Positions 16,622 to 25,921 of a stretch of 64,000 bases of DNA are shown here, in pieces. Source of the DNA: Streptomyces fulvoviolaceus. Its GTDB lineage: Bacteria; Actinomycetota; Actinomycetes; Streptomycetales; Streptomycetaceae. Within the stretch, counting starts at the first letter, position 1, and each line of letters opens with the position of its first letter. The DNA lies in NCBI RefSeq assembly GCF_000718165.1, contig NZ_JOEY01000012.1, positions 186,001-250,000 on the forward strand, in the 5' to 3' direction. The notes under the pieces are model-generated. The model was not told the origin of the DNA, did not search any database, and saw only the letters and a program-made list of their open reading frames with translations. A program made the position numbers and the translations under genes.

Positions 16622-18604
16622 ATGACGTCGACGCCGACGGGCGCCCGGCAGAACTTCGACCCGTCAGAAACCACTCAACTCAGGGTGCCCGGACATCGGA
16701 CGGGCACCTTCCGCCGCATCAAGAAGACGCTGCCCAAGTACGACTACGAGCACTACAGCCGGCTGGCCGGCCCCCTCACACAGCCCGACCCGAACAAGCC
16801 GTACAAGGTGCAGTACCGGTCACTGATCTCTCAGGAGCCGCATCGCCTCAGGGTCGCCCTGATGCTCGCCGCCGCACCGCTGCTGTCCCTGGTCCTGCTG
16901 GCCTGGCTGCTGCAGCCCGAGCACTGGACCGAGCGGGACTACGTGGAATTCGAGTGGCTGCCCGCGCTCGACATCGTGATGCTCGTCTCGATCGGCCTGA
17001 TCGAGTTCTTCCGCTGCATGAACGTGCTGTCGAACGCACACGCCACCCTGGTCGCCCGCGACCCGATCCCGGTCGTGCCCGAGACCGGCACGAGAGTGGC
17101 GTTCCTGACCTCCTTCGTGCCCGGCAAGGAGCCGTTGGAGATGGTGACGAAGACCCTGGAGGCCGCGGTCAAACTGCGCCACCGGGGCCTTCTGCATGTC
17201 TGGCTCCTCGACGAGGGCGACGATCCGGACGTCAAGGAGGTCTGCGCCCGGCTCGGCGTGCACCACTTCTCCCGCAAGGGCGTCGCGAAGTGGAACCAGG
17301 CCAAGGGCCCGCACCGCGCCAAGACCAAGCACGGCAACTACAACGCCTGGCTGGATGCGCACGGCGACGACTACGACTTCTTCGCCTCGGTCGACACCGA
17401 CCACGTGCCGCTGCCCAACTACCTGGAGCGGATGCTCGGCTTCTTCCGCGACCCGAACATCGGCTTCGTCATCGGCCCGCAGGTCTACGGCAACTACGAC
17501 AACTTCGTCACCAAGGCCGCCGAGTCGCAGCAGTTCCTCTTCCACGCGCTGATCCAGCGCGCCGGCAACAGGTACGGCTCCCCGATGTTCGTGGGCACCT
17601 CGAACGCCGTACGCATCAAGGCGCTCAAGCAGATCGGCGGCCTGTACGACTCGATCACCGAGGACATGGCCACCGGCTTCGAGATCCACCGGCACAAGAA
17701 CCCGGCGACCGGCAAGAAGTGGCGCTCGGTGTACACCCCGGACGTGCTCGCGGTCGGTGAGGGTCCGAGCGCCTGGACGGACTTCTTCACCCAGCAGATG
17801 CGCTGGTCCCGGGGCACCTACGAGACGATCCTCAAGCAGTACTGGAAGGGCTGGTACTCGCTGCCGCCGAGCAAGCTCTTCAACTACACGATGATGATCA
17901 TCTTCTACCCGATGTCCGCCCTCAACTGGATCCTGGCGGCGATCAGTTGCGCGCTGTTCCTGGGTCTGGGCGCCTCGGGTGTGAACATCGACCCGACCGT
18001 GTGGCTGATGCTCTACGGCAACGCCTCGGCACTGCAGATCGGCCTGTACATCTGGAACCGCAGGCACAACGTCTCCCCGCACGAGCCGGAGGGCTCCGGC
18101 GGTGTGGCCGGCATGGTGATGTCCGCGCTGTCGGCGCCGCTCTACGCGAAGGCGCTGGTCGACGCCGTCCTCCGCCGCAAGAGCAAGTTCGTGGTCACCC
18201 CGAAGGGCGATTCGGCCAGCCCGGACAGGTGGTTCGGTACCTTCCGGTACCACTGGTACTTCATCCTGATCTTCGGCGGGTCCATCACCGCCGGCTTCGT
18301 GTACGGGCACTCGCACCCCGCGATGATCATCTGGGCGATCTTCGCCATGCTGATCACCGCGACACCGATCTTCGTCTGGCGGCACATGCTGCGTCAGGCG
18401 AAGAAGAAGTCGGCCGACGAGCCGCAGGAGCCGCAGGGGCCGGTGGTTCCGCCGCAGCAGCAGTACCAGCCGCAGCCGCTGCCCACCCCCGCCCCGCACG
18501 CCCCGGCGCAGAAGCCGAGCTGGGCCGCCTCGAACGCGGGCAACGGGGGAAACGACCAGACCATGCAAATTGCCCTTGGTGGACTTGGGGGACGTAAGGA
18601 ATGA
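16622..18604 (+). CDS. cslA: CslA, cellulose synthase-like glycosyltransferase of the hyphal tip
   Basis: Membrane GT2 glycosyltransferase (660 aa) that makes a beta-linked glycan at hyphal tips in Streptomyces. Two helices near residues 73-92 and 113-130 precede the catalytic domain, which has LLDEGDD, the SVDTDHVP metal-binding motif, the catalytic-base motif TED and QQMRWSRG (the QxxRW motif). Several C-terminal helices follow, then a Pro/Gln-rich cytoplasmic tail. The start ATG 16622 gives MTSTPTGARQNFDPSE. The stop overlaps the glxA start as ATGA, so the synthase and the oxidase are translationally coupled. CslA makes the glycan that GlxA and CslZ then modify. Confidence 0.9.
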   Translation: MTSTPTGARQNFDPSETTQLRVPGHRTGTFRRIKKTLPKYDYEHYSRLAGPLTQPDPNKPYKVQYRSLISQEPHRLRVALMLAAAPLLSLVLLAWLLQPEHWTERDYVEFEWLPALDIVMLVSIGLIEFFRCMNVLSNAHATLVARDPIPVVPETGTRVAFLTSFVPGKEPLEMVTKTLEAAVKLRHRGLLHVWLLDEGDDPDVKEVCARLGVHHFSRKGVAKWNQAKGPHRAKTKHGNYNAWLDAHGDDYDFFASVDTDHVPLPNYLERMLGFFRDPNIGFVIGPQVYGNYDNFVTKAAESQQFLFHALIQRAGNRYGSPMFVGTSNAVRIKALKQIGGLYDSITEDMATGFEIHRHKNPATGKKWRSVYTPDVLAVGEGPSAWTDFFTQQMRWSRGTYETILKQYWKGWYSLPPSKLFNYTMMIIFYPMSALNWILAAISCALFLGLGASGVNIDPTVWLMLYGNASALQIGLYIWNRRHNVSPHEPEGSGGVAGMVMSALSAPLYAKALVDAVLRRKSKFVVTPKGDSASPDRWFGTFRYHWYFILIFGGSITAGFVYGHSHPAMIIWAIFAMLITATPIFVWRHMLRQAKKKSADEPQEPQGPVVPPQQQYQPQPLPTPAPHAPAQKPSWAASNAGNGGNDQTMQIALGGLGGRKE

Positions 18605-20538
18605 ACGACCGTGCAGGCCGCCGCCGCGCCCGTCGACTCGCGATAGGTACGGCGGTGGTGCTCGCGCTGGCCGGGATGAACGGGCCGTGGCTGTACCGCT
18701 TCGGGACCGAGAAATACCACCAGTACCAAATCAACAGACCCGAGTACAAAGCCGAGAACGGCAAGTGGGAGACCCTGGAGTTCCCCAAGGAGTTCCGCCA
18801 GAACACCATCCACGCGGCGCTGTTGCGCACCGGGAAGGTGCTGCTGGTGGCGGGGTCCGGCAACAACCAGGACAACTTCAATGCGAAGAAGTTCGACAGC
18901 CGGATCTGGGACCCGGTCAAGGGCACCATCAAGAAGATCCCGACGCCCAAGGACCTGTTCTGCACCGGCCACACGCAGCTCGCCAACGGCAACCTGCTGA
19001 TCGCGGGCGGTACGAAGCGGTACGAGAAGCTGAAGGGTGATGTCACCAAGGCCGGTGGCCTGATGATCGTCCACAACGAGAACCCGGACGAGCCGATCAC
19101 CCTGCCGGCGGGCACCAAGTTCACCGGCAAGGAGAACGGCCAGACCTTCGTGTCGAAGGACCCGGTCGTCGTCGAGCGGGCCGAGAAGGTCTTCGACAAG
19201 AAGACCGGCAAGTTCGAACGCAACGACCCGGGCCTCGGCCGTATCTACGTCGAGGCGCAGAAGTCCGGCCGCAAGTACGAGACCGGCACCCAGGACAACT
19301 ACCGGATCCAGGGCCTGACCGGCACGGCTGCCCGCAACACCTACGGCATCGCGCAGAAGCTCGCGCTCGACAAGAAGGACTTCCAGGGGATCCGGGACGC
19401 CTTCGAGTTCGACCCGGTGGCCGAGAAGTACATCAAGGTCGACCCGATGAAGGAGGCCCGCTGGTACCCGACGCTCACCACCCTGAGCGACGGCAAGATC
19501 CTCAGCGTCTCCGGCCTCGACGACATCGGTCAGCTGGTGCCGGGCAAGAACGAGGTCTTCGACCCGGAGACCAAGAAGTGGACGTACCTGCCGAAGATCC
19601 GTCAGTTCCCGACGTACCCCGCGCTGTTCCTGATGCAGAACGGCAAGATCTTCTACTCGGGCGCGAACGCGGGCTACGGGCCGGACGACGTGGGACGTGA
19701 CCCCGGTGTCTGGGACGTGGACACCAACAAGTTCACCAAGGTGCCCGGGCTGAGCGACGCGAACATGCTGGAGACCGCCAACACGGTCCTGCTGCCGCCC
19801 GCTCAGGACGAGAAGTACATGGTGATCGGCGGCGGCGGGGTCGGCGAGTCCAAGCTGTCCAGCAACAAGACCCGGATCGTCGATCTCAAGGCGGACAGCC
19901 CGAGGTTCGTGGACGGGCCGACGCTGGAGAAGGGGACGAGGTATCCGCAGGCGTCCGTGCTGCCGGACGACACCGTGCTGGTGTCGGGCGGTTCGGAGGA
20001 CTATCGCGGGCGCGGTGACTCCAACATCCTGCAGGCGCGGCTGTACCACCCGGACACGAACACGTTCGAGTCCGTCGCCGATCCGTTGGTGGGGCGGAAC
20101 TACCACTCCGGGTCACTGCTGCTGCCCGACGGGCGGGTGATGTTCTTCGGGTCCGACTCGCTGTACGGCGACAAGGCGAACACCAAGCCGGGTACGTTCG
20201 AGCAGCGGATCGAGATCTACACGCCGCCGTATCTCTACCGGGACGCGCAGCCCTCGCTGTCGGGCGGGCCGCAGACCATCGCGCGCGGCGCGTCCGGGAC
20301 GTTCACCTCGAAGCACGCTTCGACGATCAAGAAGGTGCGGTTGATTCGGCCGAGCGCGTCCACGCACGTCACGGATGTCGACCAGCGGTCCATCGCACTG
20401 GACTTCACCGTGTCCGGCGACAAGATCAAGGTGAACGTGCCGAAGAACAAGAACCTTGTTCAGTCGGGGTGGTACATGCTGTTCGTCGATGACGATCAGG
20501 GGACGCCCAGTAAGGCGCAGTGGGTGAAGGTGCCGTAG
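18601..20538 (+). CDS. glxA: GlxA, membrane-anchored mononuclear radical copper oxidase
   Basis: Galactose-oxidase-like Cys-Tyr radical copper enzyme (645 aa) needed for tip-glycan deposition in Streptomyces. An N-terminal membrane anchor (about residues 11-31) is followed by a kelch-type propeller and a C-terminal Ig-like domain. The active site can be traced: Cys121 (DLFCTGH) to crosslink with Tyr289, with Trp288 beside it (EARWYPTL), and likely copper ligands Tyr501-His502 (RNYHSGS) and His589 (SASTHVTD). Positions 121, 288 and 289 agree with what I recall for GlxA of S. lividans. All key residues are intact. Confidence 0.92.
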   Translation: MNDRAGRRRARRLAIGTAVVLALAGMNGPWLYRFGTEKYHQYQINRPEYKAENGKWETLEFPKEFRQNTIHAALLRTGKVLLVAGSGNNQDNFNAKKFDSRIWDPVKGTIKKIPTPKDLFCTGHTQLANGNLLIAGGTKRYEKLKGDVTKAGGLMIVHNENPDEPITLPAGTKFTGKENGQTFVSKDPVVVERAEKVFDKKTGKFERNDPGLGRIYVEAQKSGRKYETGTQDNYRIQGLTGTAARNTYGIAQKLALDKKDFQGIRDAFEFDPVAEKYIKVDPMKEARWYPTLTTLSDGKILSVSGLDDIGQLVPGKNEVFDPETKKWTYLPKIRQFPTYPALFLMQNGKIFYSGANAGYGPDDVGRDPGVWDVDTNKFTKVPGLSDANMLETANTVLLPPAQDEKYMVIGGGGVGESKLSSNKTRIVDLKADSPRFVDGPTLEKGTRYPQASVLPDDTVLVSGGSEDYRGRGDSNILQARLYHPDTNTFESVADPLVGRNYHSGSLLLPDGRVMFFGSDSLYGDKANTKPGTFEQRIEIYTPPYLYRDAQPSLSGGPQTIARGASGTFTSKHASTIKKVRLIRPSASTHVTDVDQRSIALDFTVSGDKIKVNVPKNKNLVQSGWYMLFVDDDQGTPSKAQWVKVP

Positions 20539-20574
20539 CGCTCCCGCGGGTTCCTGGTTGGGTGCGGGAGCGCT
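20537..20574. terminator. Hairpin terminator between convergent glxA and cslZ
   Basis: AGCGCTCCCGC and GCGGGAGCGCT form a perfect 11-bp stem with a 16-nt loop. The left arm overlaps the last two bases of the glxA stop codon. It should terminate cslA-glxA and may also serve cslZ from the other side. Confidence 0.8.
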
Positions 20575-20626
20575 GTGGCTGGTCGCGCACGCGCGGCGGA
20601 GCCGCACATGTCACAGCCCCGCACCC

Positions 20627-21670
20627 CTAGGAGGTTGACGCCTTCGCCAGTTTCAAGGCGTACTCCGCCCACCACTGGCCTGCCTTCGGGCCGCCCTTGC
20701 ACTCTCCGTCCGACTCGCCTGGGCGCTTTACCCAGACGTACGCGTCCACCAGGTCGTCTGCCGTCTTCGTGGTCGGGGTTTCGCCGAGTGCCCTGCCCGG
20801 GGGGTTGCACCAGCGTTCGTCCGCGTCGCCGCCCGTGTAGGGGCCGTTGCCGTTGCGGCTGGTGTCGATCACGAAGTGTTTGCCGCCGACCTTGGCGGAG
20901 AGCTCCTTGCCGTACTTGATGGAGTCCTCGGTGGAGTAGAAGTTGGAGACGTTCACCGAGAAGCCGTCGGCCTTGTCGATGCCGGCCCACTGGAGGGGCT
21001 CGAAGATCTGGTCGGGGTGGCCCCAGCCGGCATTGCCCGCGTCCAGGTAGACCTGGGTGTTCTTCAGGGACTTGAGCTTGGTGATGGCGCCCTGGAGGAG
21101 GTCGTAGCGCTCCTCGTGGAACTCGTCCTGGGTGCAGCCGTCGACCAGGTGCAGTACGGCGTCGGGCTCCAGGATGACCGTGGCGGAGCGGTCGCCGATG
21201 CCTGCGGCCACGCCGTCGATCCAGGTGCGGTAGGCGTTGCCGTCGGCGGCGCCGCCCTGGGAGTACTGGCCGCAGTCGCGGTGCGGGATGTTGTAGAGGA
21301 CCAGCAGCGCGGTGCGGTCGGCCTTGTCGGCGGCCTCGGTGAAGCCGCGTGCCTCCTGCTCCGGGTTCTCCGTGCCGATCCACTGGCCGGTGGGCTGCTC
21401 CGCGATCTTTCGGATCTGTTCGGCGTCGTCGTCCTTGCCCGCCTTGTCGTAGGTCGCGACCTGCTTCGCCGCGTTGCCGGCCGGGTTGACCCAGAACGGG
21501 TCGGCCTCCTTGGGCTGTTGAGTGATCCGGGCGCCGGAGCTCTCTTCCGGATCGTCCTTGTCCCCGCCCCCGGAGGATGAGCATCCAGCGATCAGTAGTG
21601 CCGCCCCCAGCACTGTCGCGGACGCTCGTACTCCGGCGGAAAGGAACGTGTCCCCCCTCATGCCGTACAT
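20627..21670 (-). CDS. cslZ: CslZ-like GH6 endoglucanase, lipoprotein
   Basis: Glycoside hydrolase family 6 endo-beta-1,4-glucanase (347 aa), proposed to trim the CslA glycan. The lipobox is LLIAGC, so the enzyme is likely tethered outside the membrane. GH6 motifs are YNIPHRDCGQYSQGG, ATVILEPDAVLH (catalytic acid region), VYLDAGNAGWGHPD and FVIDTSRNGNGP. I chose ATG 21670 (MYGMRGD) with GGGGGAG upstream; the frame is open to 21733 without a site. It converges on glxA, the arrangement known for cslZ. Confidence 0.85.
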   Translation of the reverse strand: MYGMRGDTFLSAGVRASATVLGAALLIAGCSSSGGGDKDDPEESSGARITQQPKEADPFWVNPAGNAAKQVATYDKAGKDDDAEQIRKIAEQPTGQWIGTENPEQEARGFTEAADKADRTALLVLYNIPHRDCGQYSQGGAADGNAYRTWIDGVAAGIGDRSATVILEPDAVLHLVDGCTQDEFHEERYDLLQGAITKLKSLKNTQVYLDAGNAGWGHPDQIFEPLQWAGIDKADGFSVNVSNFYSTEDSIKYGKELSAKVGGKHFVIDTSRNGNGPYTGGDADERWCNPPGRALGETPTTKTADDLVDAYVWVKRPGESDGECKGGPKAGQWWAEYALKLAKASTS

Positions 21671-21834
21671 CCAACTCCCCCTCGGGTGGCATGTGCCAAG
21701 TCTCAATCCTGACATACGTGGTGTGGGGCACACGAGATCGTCCGAGCCTTGTCTGAGAGCTGTTACAGCACCGAAGGTCGGGGTAGGCGCGCGCCTAACG
21801 GGGGCGGGCGGTAGGGGAAGGGGAGGGTGCTCCC

Positions 21835-22611
21835 ATGCACTGGTCGACCCGAGAGATCCGGCTCGCCGCAGCGCTCGTGGAAGCGGCGGACACCCTTTCC
21901 GACGGATTCGACACCGCCCACTACTTACAACGCGTGGCCGACCACTGCGTGGAGCTGCTCGCCGCCCAGGCCGCCGGGATCATGCTGATCGACGGCGGCC
22001 GAACCATATCCCTGGCCGGCAGCAGCCGGCACGAGGCGATCGCGATCGAACTGCTGGCGGCCCAGCACCGCGGCGGGCCCTGCCTGGACAGCTACGGGTC
22101 CGGGCGGCCGGTGCCTGCCGTCTCCATCGCGGTGGCCCACGCGGACTCCCGCTGGCCCGCCTTCACCGAGCGGGCGCTGGCGCACGACGTCGCGGCGACC
22201 TTCGCCGTCCCGCTGCGCCGCCGCGAGACGCTGCTCGGCGCGCTCAACGTGTTCGTACCGACCCTGCCGGACAGCGGCTCGCCCGCCGGCGACCAGGAGC
22301 TGCTGGTGGCCCAGGCCCTCGCCGACGGGACGGCCGTGGGACTGCAGAACCATCGCGCGTTCACCGAATACCGCACGCTGTCGGGGCAGTTGCAGGAAGC
22401 GCTCTCCAGCCGCGTACGCATCGAACAGGCGAAGGGCATGCTCGCCGAGCGCTGGAACACCCGCGCCGACCTGGCGTTCGTGGCACTGCGACAGTACGCG
22501 CGCCGGCGCCGGCTGCCGCTGGACCGGGTCGCGACCGCGGTCATCGAACGGGTCGCGGACGACGCCGAGTTGCGCCGGGAGGCCGAGGGAACGGCCGGTG
22601 GACCTGCGTAG
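21835..22611 (+). CDS. GAF-ANTAR domain RNA-binding regulator with a TTA codon
   Basis: Predicted antitermination regulator (258 aa). An N-terminal GAF sensor domain (about residues 10-165) is followed by an ANTAR domain (about 178-235, with SSRVRIEQAKGMLAER), which in other proteins binds paired RNA hairpins to prevent termination. Codon 31 is TTA (21925-21927), read only by the bldA tRNA in Streptomyces, so full translation may wait for development. A GGAAGGGGAGGG tract lies just upstream of the ATG. Divergent from cslZ; target RNAs unknown. Confidence 0.82.
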   Translation: MHWSTREIRLAAALVEAADTLSDGFDTAHYLQRVADHCVELLAAQAAGIMLIDGGRTISLAGSSRHEAIAIELLAAQHRGGPCLDSYGSGRPVPAVSIAVAHADSRWPAFTERALAHDVAATFAVPLRRRETLLGALNVFVPTLPDSGSPAGDQELLVAQALADGTAVGLQNHRAFTEYRTLSGQLQEALSSRVRIEQAKGMLAERWNTRADLAFVALRQYARRRRLPLDRVATAVIERVADDAELRREAEGTAGGPA

Positions 22612-22896
22612 AACATTGGGCCACCTGGGCATATGACGGAGAGCCACCACTCCGGGACTTGGCGTCAGCCGCCCTCTAGGCCCCGGCCCGCATCCGTTCT
22701 AGAGTGCTTTCCATACGGCCCCAGCCCCCGGCCAAGGATTCACCCACCAGGGCTTTCCGAACCTCCCGCGCCGGTCGCCGGGTTACTCCCGCAACCCGTG
22801 CGCCCGCGGTTGAGGACCAGCCCGGTCGGCGGCTTCGGGGGGAGCAGGTCGCCGACCGGGCCAGGTGGCCCAGGTCGTTGGCACATGCGCGGAGCC
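22612..22896. other. Gap between convergent GAF-ANTAR and sortase genes
   Basis: About 285 bp with no supported gene. The open frame starting at 22633 lacks a recognisable protein and has poor codon usage. No strong hairpin stood out. Confidence 0.4.
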
Positions 22897-23562
22897 CTAG
22901 AGACCGGTTCCCGTCAGATACGCCGAGACGATCACGTTGGCCGTGTAGCTGCGGCTCGCCCGGTCGAAGGTGCCCCCGCAGGTGATCAGCCGCAGCTCGG
23001 CCCGCCCCGACTCCCGCTGTCCGTACGCCTGTTGGGCGTCGAAGTGGTCGCGGGTGACGACCTGGACGTCGTCGACGGTGAACTCGGCGACCCTGCCGTC
23101 GTCGCGGATGACCCGGACCGTCTCACCCGGCTTGAGCGAACTGAGCTTGTAGAAGACCGCGGGCCGGGTCTCGGTGTCGACGTGCCCCACCATCAGCGCT
23201 GTCCCGGCCGCCCCCGGCTTCGCGCCGGCCGCGTACCAGCCGACGACTCCGAGCTGGTCGAAGGGCGGCGGATCGACGGCCCCCTGCCGGTCCAGGCCGC
23301 GGGCCACCACCGGCGCCTGCACGCCGAGGCCGGGGATGTCGATGCGCTGCGGCCGGGCGGCCCTCAAGGGCCTTGCGGCGGGCGGGAGTTCGACCTCCGC
23401 CGGCCGGCCGACGGCCGCCACGTCGCCCGTGGTCGGCGCGGATATGCCGTGCCGTACGTCGGTCACCTCGCGCCCCCACAGCCACAGCCCGAGCAGCAGG
23501 AGCACCCAGGCCACGCCGGTCAGGAGGCGGCCGGTGCCGGAGGAACGTTCACCGTCGGACAT
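22897..23562 (-). CDS. Class F sortase
   Basis: Membrane-anchored cysteine transpeptidase (221 aa) that may join a surface protein to the wall or to another acceptor. One N-terminal helix (about residues 13-30) is followed by the sortase barrel. The catalytic triad is visible as His127 (LMVGHVDT), Cys195 (RLITCGGTFD) and Arg204 (RASRSYTANVIV). ATG 23562 gives MSDGERSSGTG; the long upstream frame is not coding. It lies 5 bp after the surface protein gene, so the two are an operon. Class F sortases of actinobacteria often lack a known sorting motif. Confidence 0.82.
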   Translation of the reverse strand: MSDGERSSGTGRLLTGVAWVLLLLGLWLWGREVTDVRHGISAPTTGDVAAVGRPAEVELPPAARPLRAARPQRIDIPGLGVQAPVVARGLDRQGAVDPPPFDQLGVVGWYAAGAKPGAAGTALMVGHVDTETRPAVFYKLSSLKPGETVRVIRDDGRVAEFTVDDVQVVTRDHFDAQQAYGQRESGRAELRLITCGGTFDRASRSYTANVIVSAYLTGTGL

Positions 23563-23567
23563 GGCCG

Positions 23568-24134
23568 TCAGTCCGTCCCGCGGCTCCGGCGGCTGCTCCG
23601 GAGCACGACGGCCACCGCGGCGACCGAGGCGAGGACCAGCCCGATCACGGCGTGCACCGTGCCGGGGCCGGCCGCGCCGCGGGCCTCCGCCGCGTTCACC
23701 GCGTTCACCGCGGAGAGGTGGGTGGCGGTGCCGCCGCCGCCCGCGTGGACGGGGGCGACGGGCGAGGCGTGGGCGGAGGGCTGCGATGTCGCTTTGCCCA
23801 CGACGGTGATGTGGCCCTTCACCTCGACGTCGGCGCAGACGATCTTGACGTCGTACGACCCGGGCTCGATCGAGGAGCGGACCCGGGTCTCGCCGGCGAG
23901 GCCGCCGTCGGCGCTGGTGAGCCGGGCGTCCGCGACGAACGCCGCCGAGGCGGCGGTGGCCGTCTTGCCGGCGCAGCCGCGCACCCTGAGCGCGACGTCG
24001 GTGCCGGGGGCCGGAGACGAGGGGGTCACGGAGACGCTGCGGGCGTCGGCGTCGGCGGCGTCCGCGGCGGCCGTCGGAGTGAGGGCGGTGACGGCCAGCA
24101 GGCCCGTGCAGAGAGTGAGACGTAGGGAACCCAT
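23568..24134 (-). CDS. Secreted surface protein with C-terminal membrane segment, partner of class F sortase
   Basis: A 188-aa exported protein of unknown function. A signal peptide ends near AAADAADA. A small beta domain follows with two cysteines (RVRGCAGKT and VKIVCADVEV), likely a disulfide, then a Gly/Ala linker, a hydrophobic helix (VIGLVLASVAAVAVVL) and a basic tail (RSSRRSRGTD). That layout is typical of sortase-linked or membrane-anchored proteins, but I see no LPxTG or LAxTG before the helix. Its gene lies directly upstream of the class F sortase gene, so it is the natural candidate substrate or partner. Confidence 0.65.
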   Translation of the reverse strand: MGSLRLTLCTGLLAVTALTPTAAADAADADARSVSVTPSSPAPGTDVALRVRGCAGKTATAASAAFVADARLTSADGGLAGETRVRSSIEPGSYDVKIVCADVEVKGHITVVGKATSQPSAHASPVAPVHAGGGGTATHLSAVNAVNAAEARGAAGPGTVHAVIGLVLASVAAVAVVLRSSRRSRGTD

Positions 24135-24226
24135 CGTGAACCTCCAGATATCTGGAGACTCCCTCGCGGGCCGGGGCCCCGCATCCGCTGCGGGGCCCCA
24201 CTGCTCCGTACGGGTCGGGAATGGTT

Positions 24227-25009
24227 TCAGACGCGGTCGACCAGATCCGCGATCGAGTCCACGATCTTCGAGGGCCGGTACGGGAAGTCCTCGACCTGCT
24301 CGGGCCGGGTCAGCCCGGTGAGCACCAGGAACGTCTGCATCCCGGCCTCGATGCCGGCCAGCACGTCGGTGTCCATCCGGTCGCCGATCATGGCACTGGT
24401 CTCGGAGTGCGCGCCGATGGCGTTGAGCCCGGTGCGCATCATCAGCGGGTTCGGCTTGCCCGCGAAGTACGGCTTCTTGCCGCCGGTCGCCTTGGTGATC
24501 AGTGCGGCCACGGCGCCGGTCGCCGGGAGGGGGCCCTCGGTGGAGGGGCCGGTCTCGTCGGGATTGGTGGCGATGAAGCGGGCACCGCCCTCGATGAGCC
24601 GTACGGCCTTGGTCATGGCCTCGAAGGAGTAGGTCCGGGTCTCGCCGAGGACGACGTAGTCGGGCTCGTGGTCGGTGAGGATGTAGCCGATGTCGTGCAG
24701 CGCGGTCGTGAGGCCCGCCTCGCCGATGACGTACGCCGTGCCGCCCGGCCGCTGGTCGTCCAGGAACTGGGCGGTGGCGAGCGCCGAGGTCCAGATCGAC
24801 TCGACGGGCACGTCCAGGCCCATGCGGCGCAGGCGGGCGTGCAGGTCGCGCGGGGTGTAGATCGAGTTGTTCGTGAGCACCAGGAAGGGCTTGCCGGACT
24901 CGCGCAGCTTCTTCAGGAAGGCGTCGGCGCCGGGGATCGGTACGCCCTCGTGGATGAGCACACCGTCCATGTCGGTGAGCCACGACTCGATGGGCTTGCG
25001 GTCTGCCAT
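24227..25009 (-). CDS. HAD-IIA family hydrolase (NagD-like)
   Basis: Cytoplasmic phosphatase of 260 aa. Motif I is LTDMDGVLIHEG, motif II is LVLTNNS, and motif IV is MIGDRMDTDVLAG, with a class IIA cap between. GKPNPLMM supplies the motif III lysine. ATG 25009 gives MADRKPIESW with GGAG nine bases upstream. The much longer open frame (to 26065) reflects GC-rich antisense, not coding. Natural substrate unknown; family members dephosphorylate small phosphates such as UMP or phosphoglycolate. Confidence 0.8.
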   Translation of the reverse strand: MADRKPIESWLTDMDGVLIHEGVPIPGADAFLKKLRESGKPFLVLTNNSIYTPRDLHARLRRMGLDVPVESIWTSALATAQFLDDQRPGGTAYVIGEAGLTTALHDIGYILTDHEPDYVVLGETRTYSFEAMTKAVRLIEGGARFIATNPDETGPSTEGPLPATGAVAALITKATGGKKPYFAGKPNPLMMRTGLNAIGAHSETSAMIGDRMDTDVLAGIEAGMQTFLVLTGLTRPEQVEDFPYRPSKIVDSIADLVDRV

Positions 25010-25122
25010 GTGCGGGATCTCCTGCCGTACGCATGTACGCGGTGCTGCGTGAGCCCCCAGCCTAGACAGTGGCCGGATCTTGGGGGAATGGCCAGATCGG
25101 GGCGGGTTGCCGAACGGTCGGG

Positions 25123-25830
25123 TCAGCGGCGTCGGCGGGCTGCCGCGAGGGTGCCGCCGGTGGCGAGGAGGAGGGCCGCGGCCGCGAGGGTGGCCGCGGT
25201 GGGGGCGAGTCCGGTGCGGGCGAGTTCGTCGGTGAACGGCAGTCCGTCGGGGGCGGAGGCTTCGGGGCGGGGCTGCGGGTCCGACGGGTCGGCGTCGATG
25301 CCGAACCGGTAGTCGTTCGACTGACCCACCCAGTCCCCGTCGTCGGCATGGCGTTGTACGACGGCCGCGTTGGCGGTGACCCGGTTCGGCACGGTGTCCG
25401 AGGTGACCGAGAGGCGCACCTTCACGGTGAGGGTCTTGCCGGGGGCCACGGTGAAGCCGCTGCCGAAGGCGCCGACGAGTTCGTCCTCGTCGGTGGCCTC
25501 GAAGCGGACGGGGCGGGGGCGCGAGCCGTCGTAGAACTCCAGGCGGGGCTGGGACGGTTCCAGGACCCGTCCCTCGTCGACGAGGACGACGACCGGGTGG
25601 ATGTCCTCGCAGGTGCGGGAGGTGGTGTTGGTGAGGTCGAGGGACCAGGTGCCGTACCCGCCGCCGGCCTCGTAGGAGTCGGGCCCGCCGTGGATGCGGG
25701 TGGTGATGGGGAAGCTGCGGGCGCCCGGCGCCACACAGGCCGGCACCCGGCTGTCGGCGTACGCCGGGGCGGCGGCGGGGAGGAGGGCGGCTGCTGCAAG
25801 GCAGAGGGACAGGGGCGTGCACAGTCGCAT
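25123..25830 (-). CDS. Cell-wall-anchored protein with LAxTG sortase E signal
   Basis: A 235-aa secreted protein. Signal peptide MRLCTPLSLCLAAAALL...AYA, then a beta-rich ectodomain (SYEAGGGYGTWSLDLTNTT, APGKTLTVKVRLSV) of unknown role. The C-terminus is a full sorting signal: LARTG, a hydrophobic stretch and RRRR. LAxTG is the motif used by class E sortases of Streptomyces, and a class E sortase gene lies at 33271-34032. ATG 25830 has AGGA upstream; an upstream in-frame start at 25935 would precede the signal peptide and is unlikely. Confidence 0.72.
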   Translation of the reverse strand: MRLCTPLSLCLAAAALLPAAAPAYADSRVPACVAPGARSFPITTRIHGGPDSYEAGGGYGTWSLDLTNTTSRTCEDIHPVVVLVDEGRVLEPSQPRLEFYDGSRPRPVRFEATDEDELVGAFGSGFTVAPGKTLTVKVRLSVTSDTVPNRVTANAAVVQRHADDGDWVGQSNDYRFGIDADPSDPQPRPEASAPDGLPFTDELARTGLAPTAATLAAAALLLATGGTLAAARRRR

Positions 25831-25921
25831 GAACAGGTGATCCTGACGGGCGGGGCGGGCTCGGGTGCGGTGCCATTCCCTGCGGGGCCCCGAATGGCCC
25901 CGGATTTCCGCCCGATCGGCC

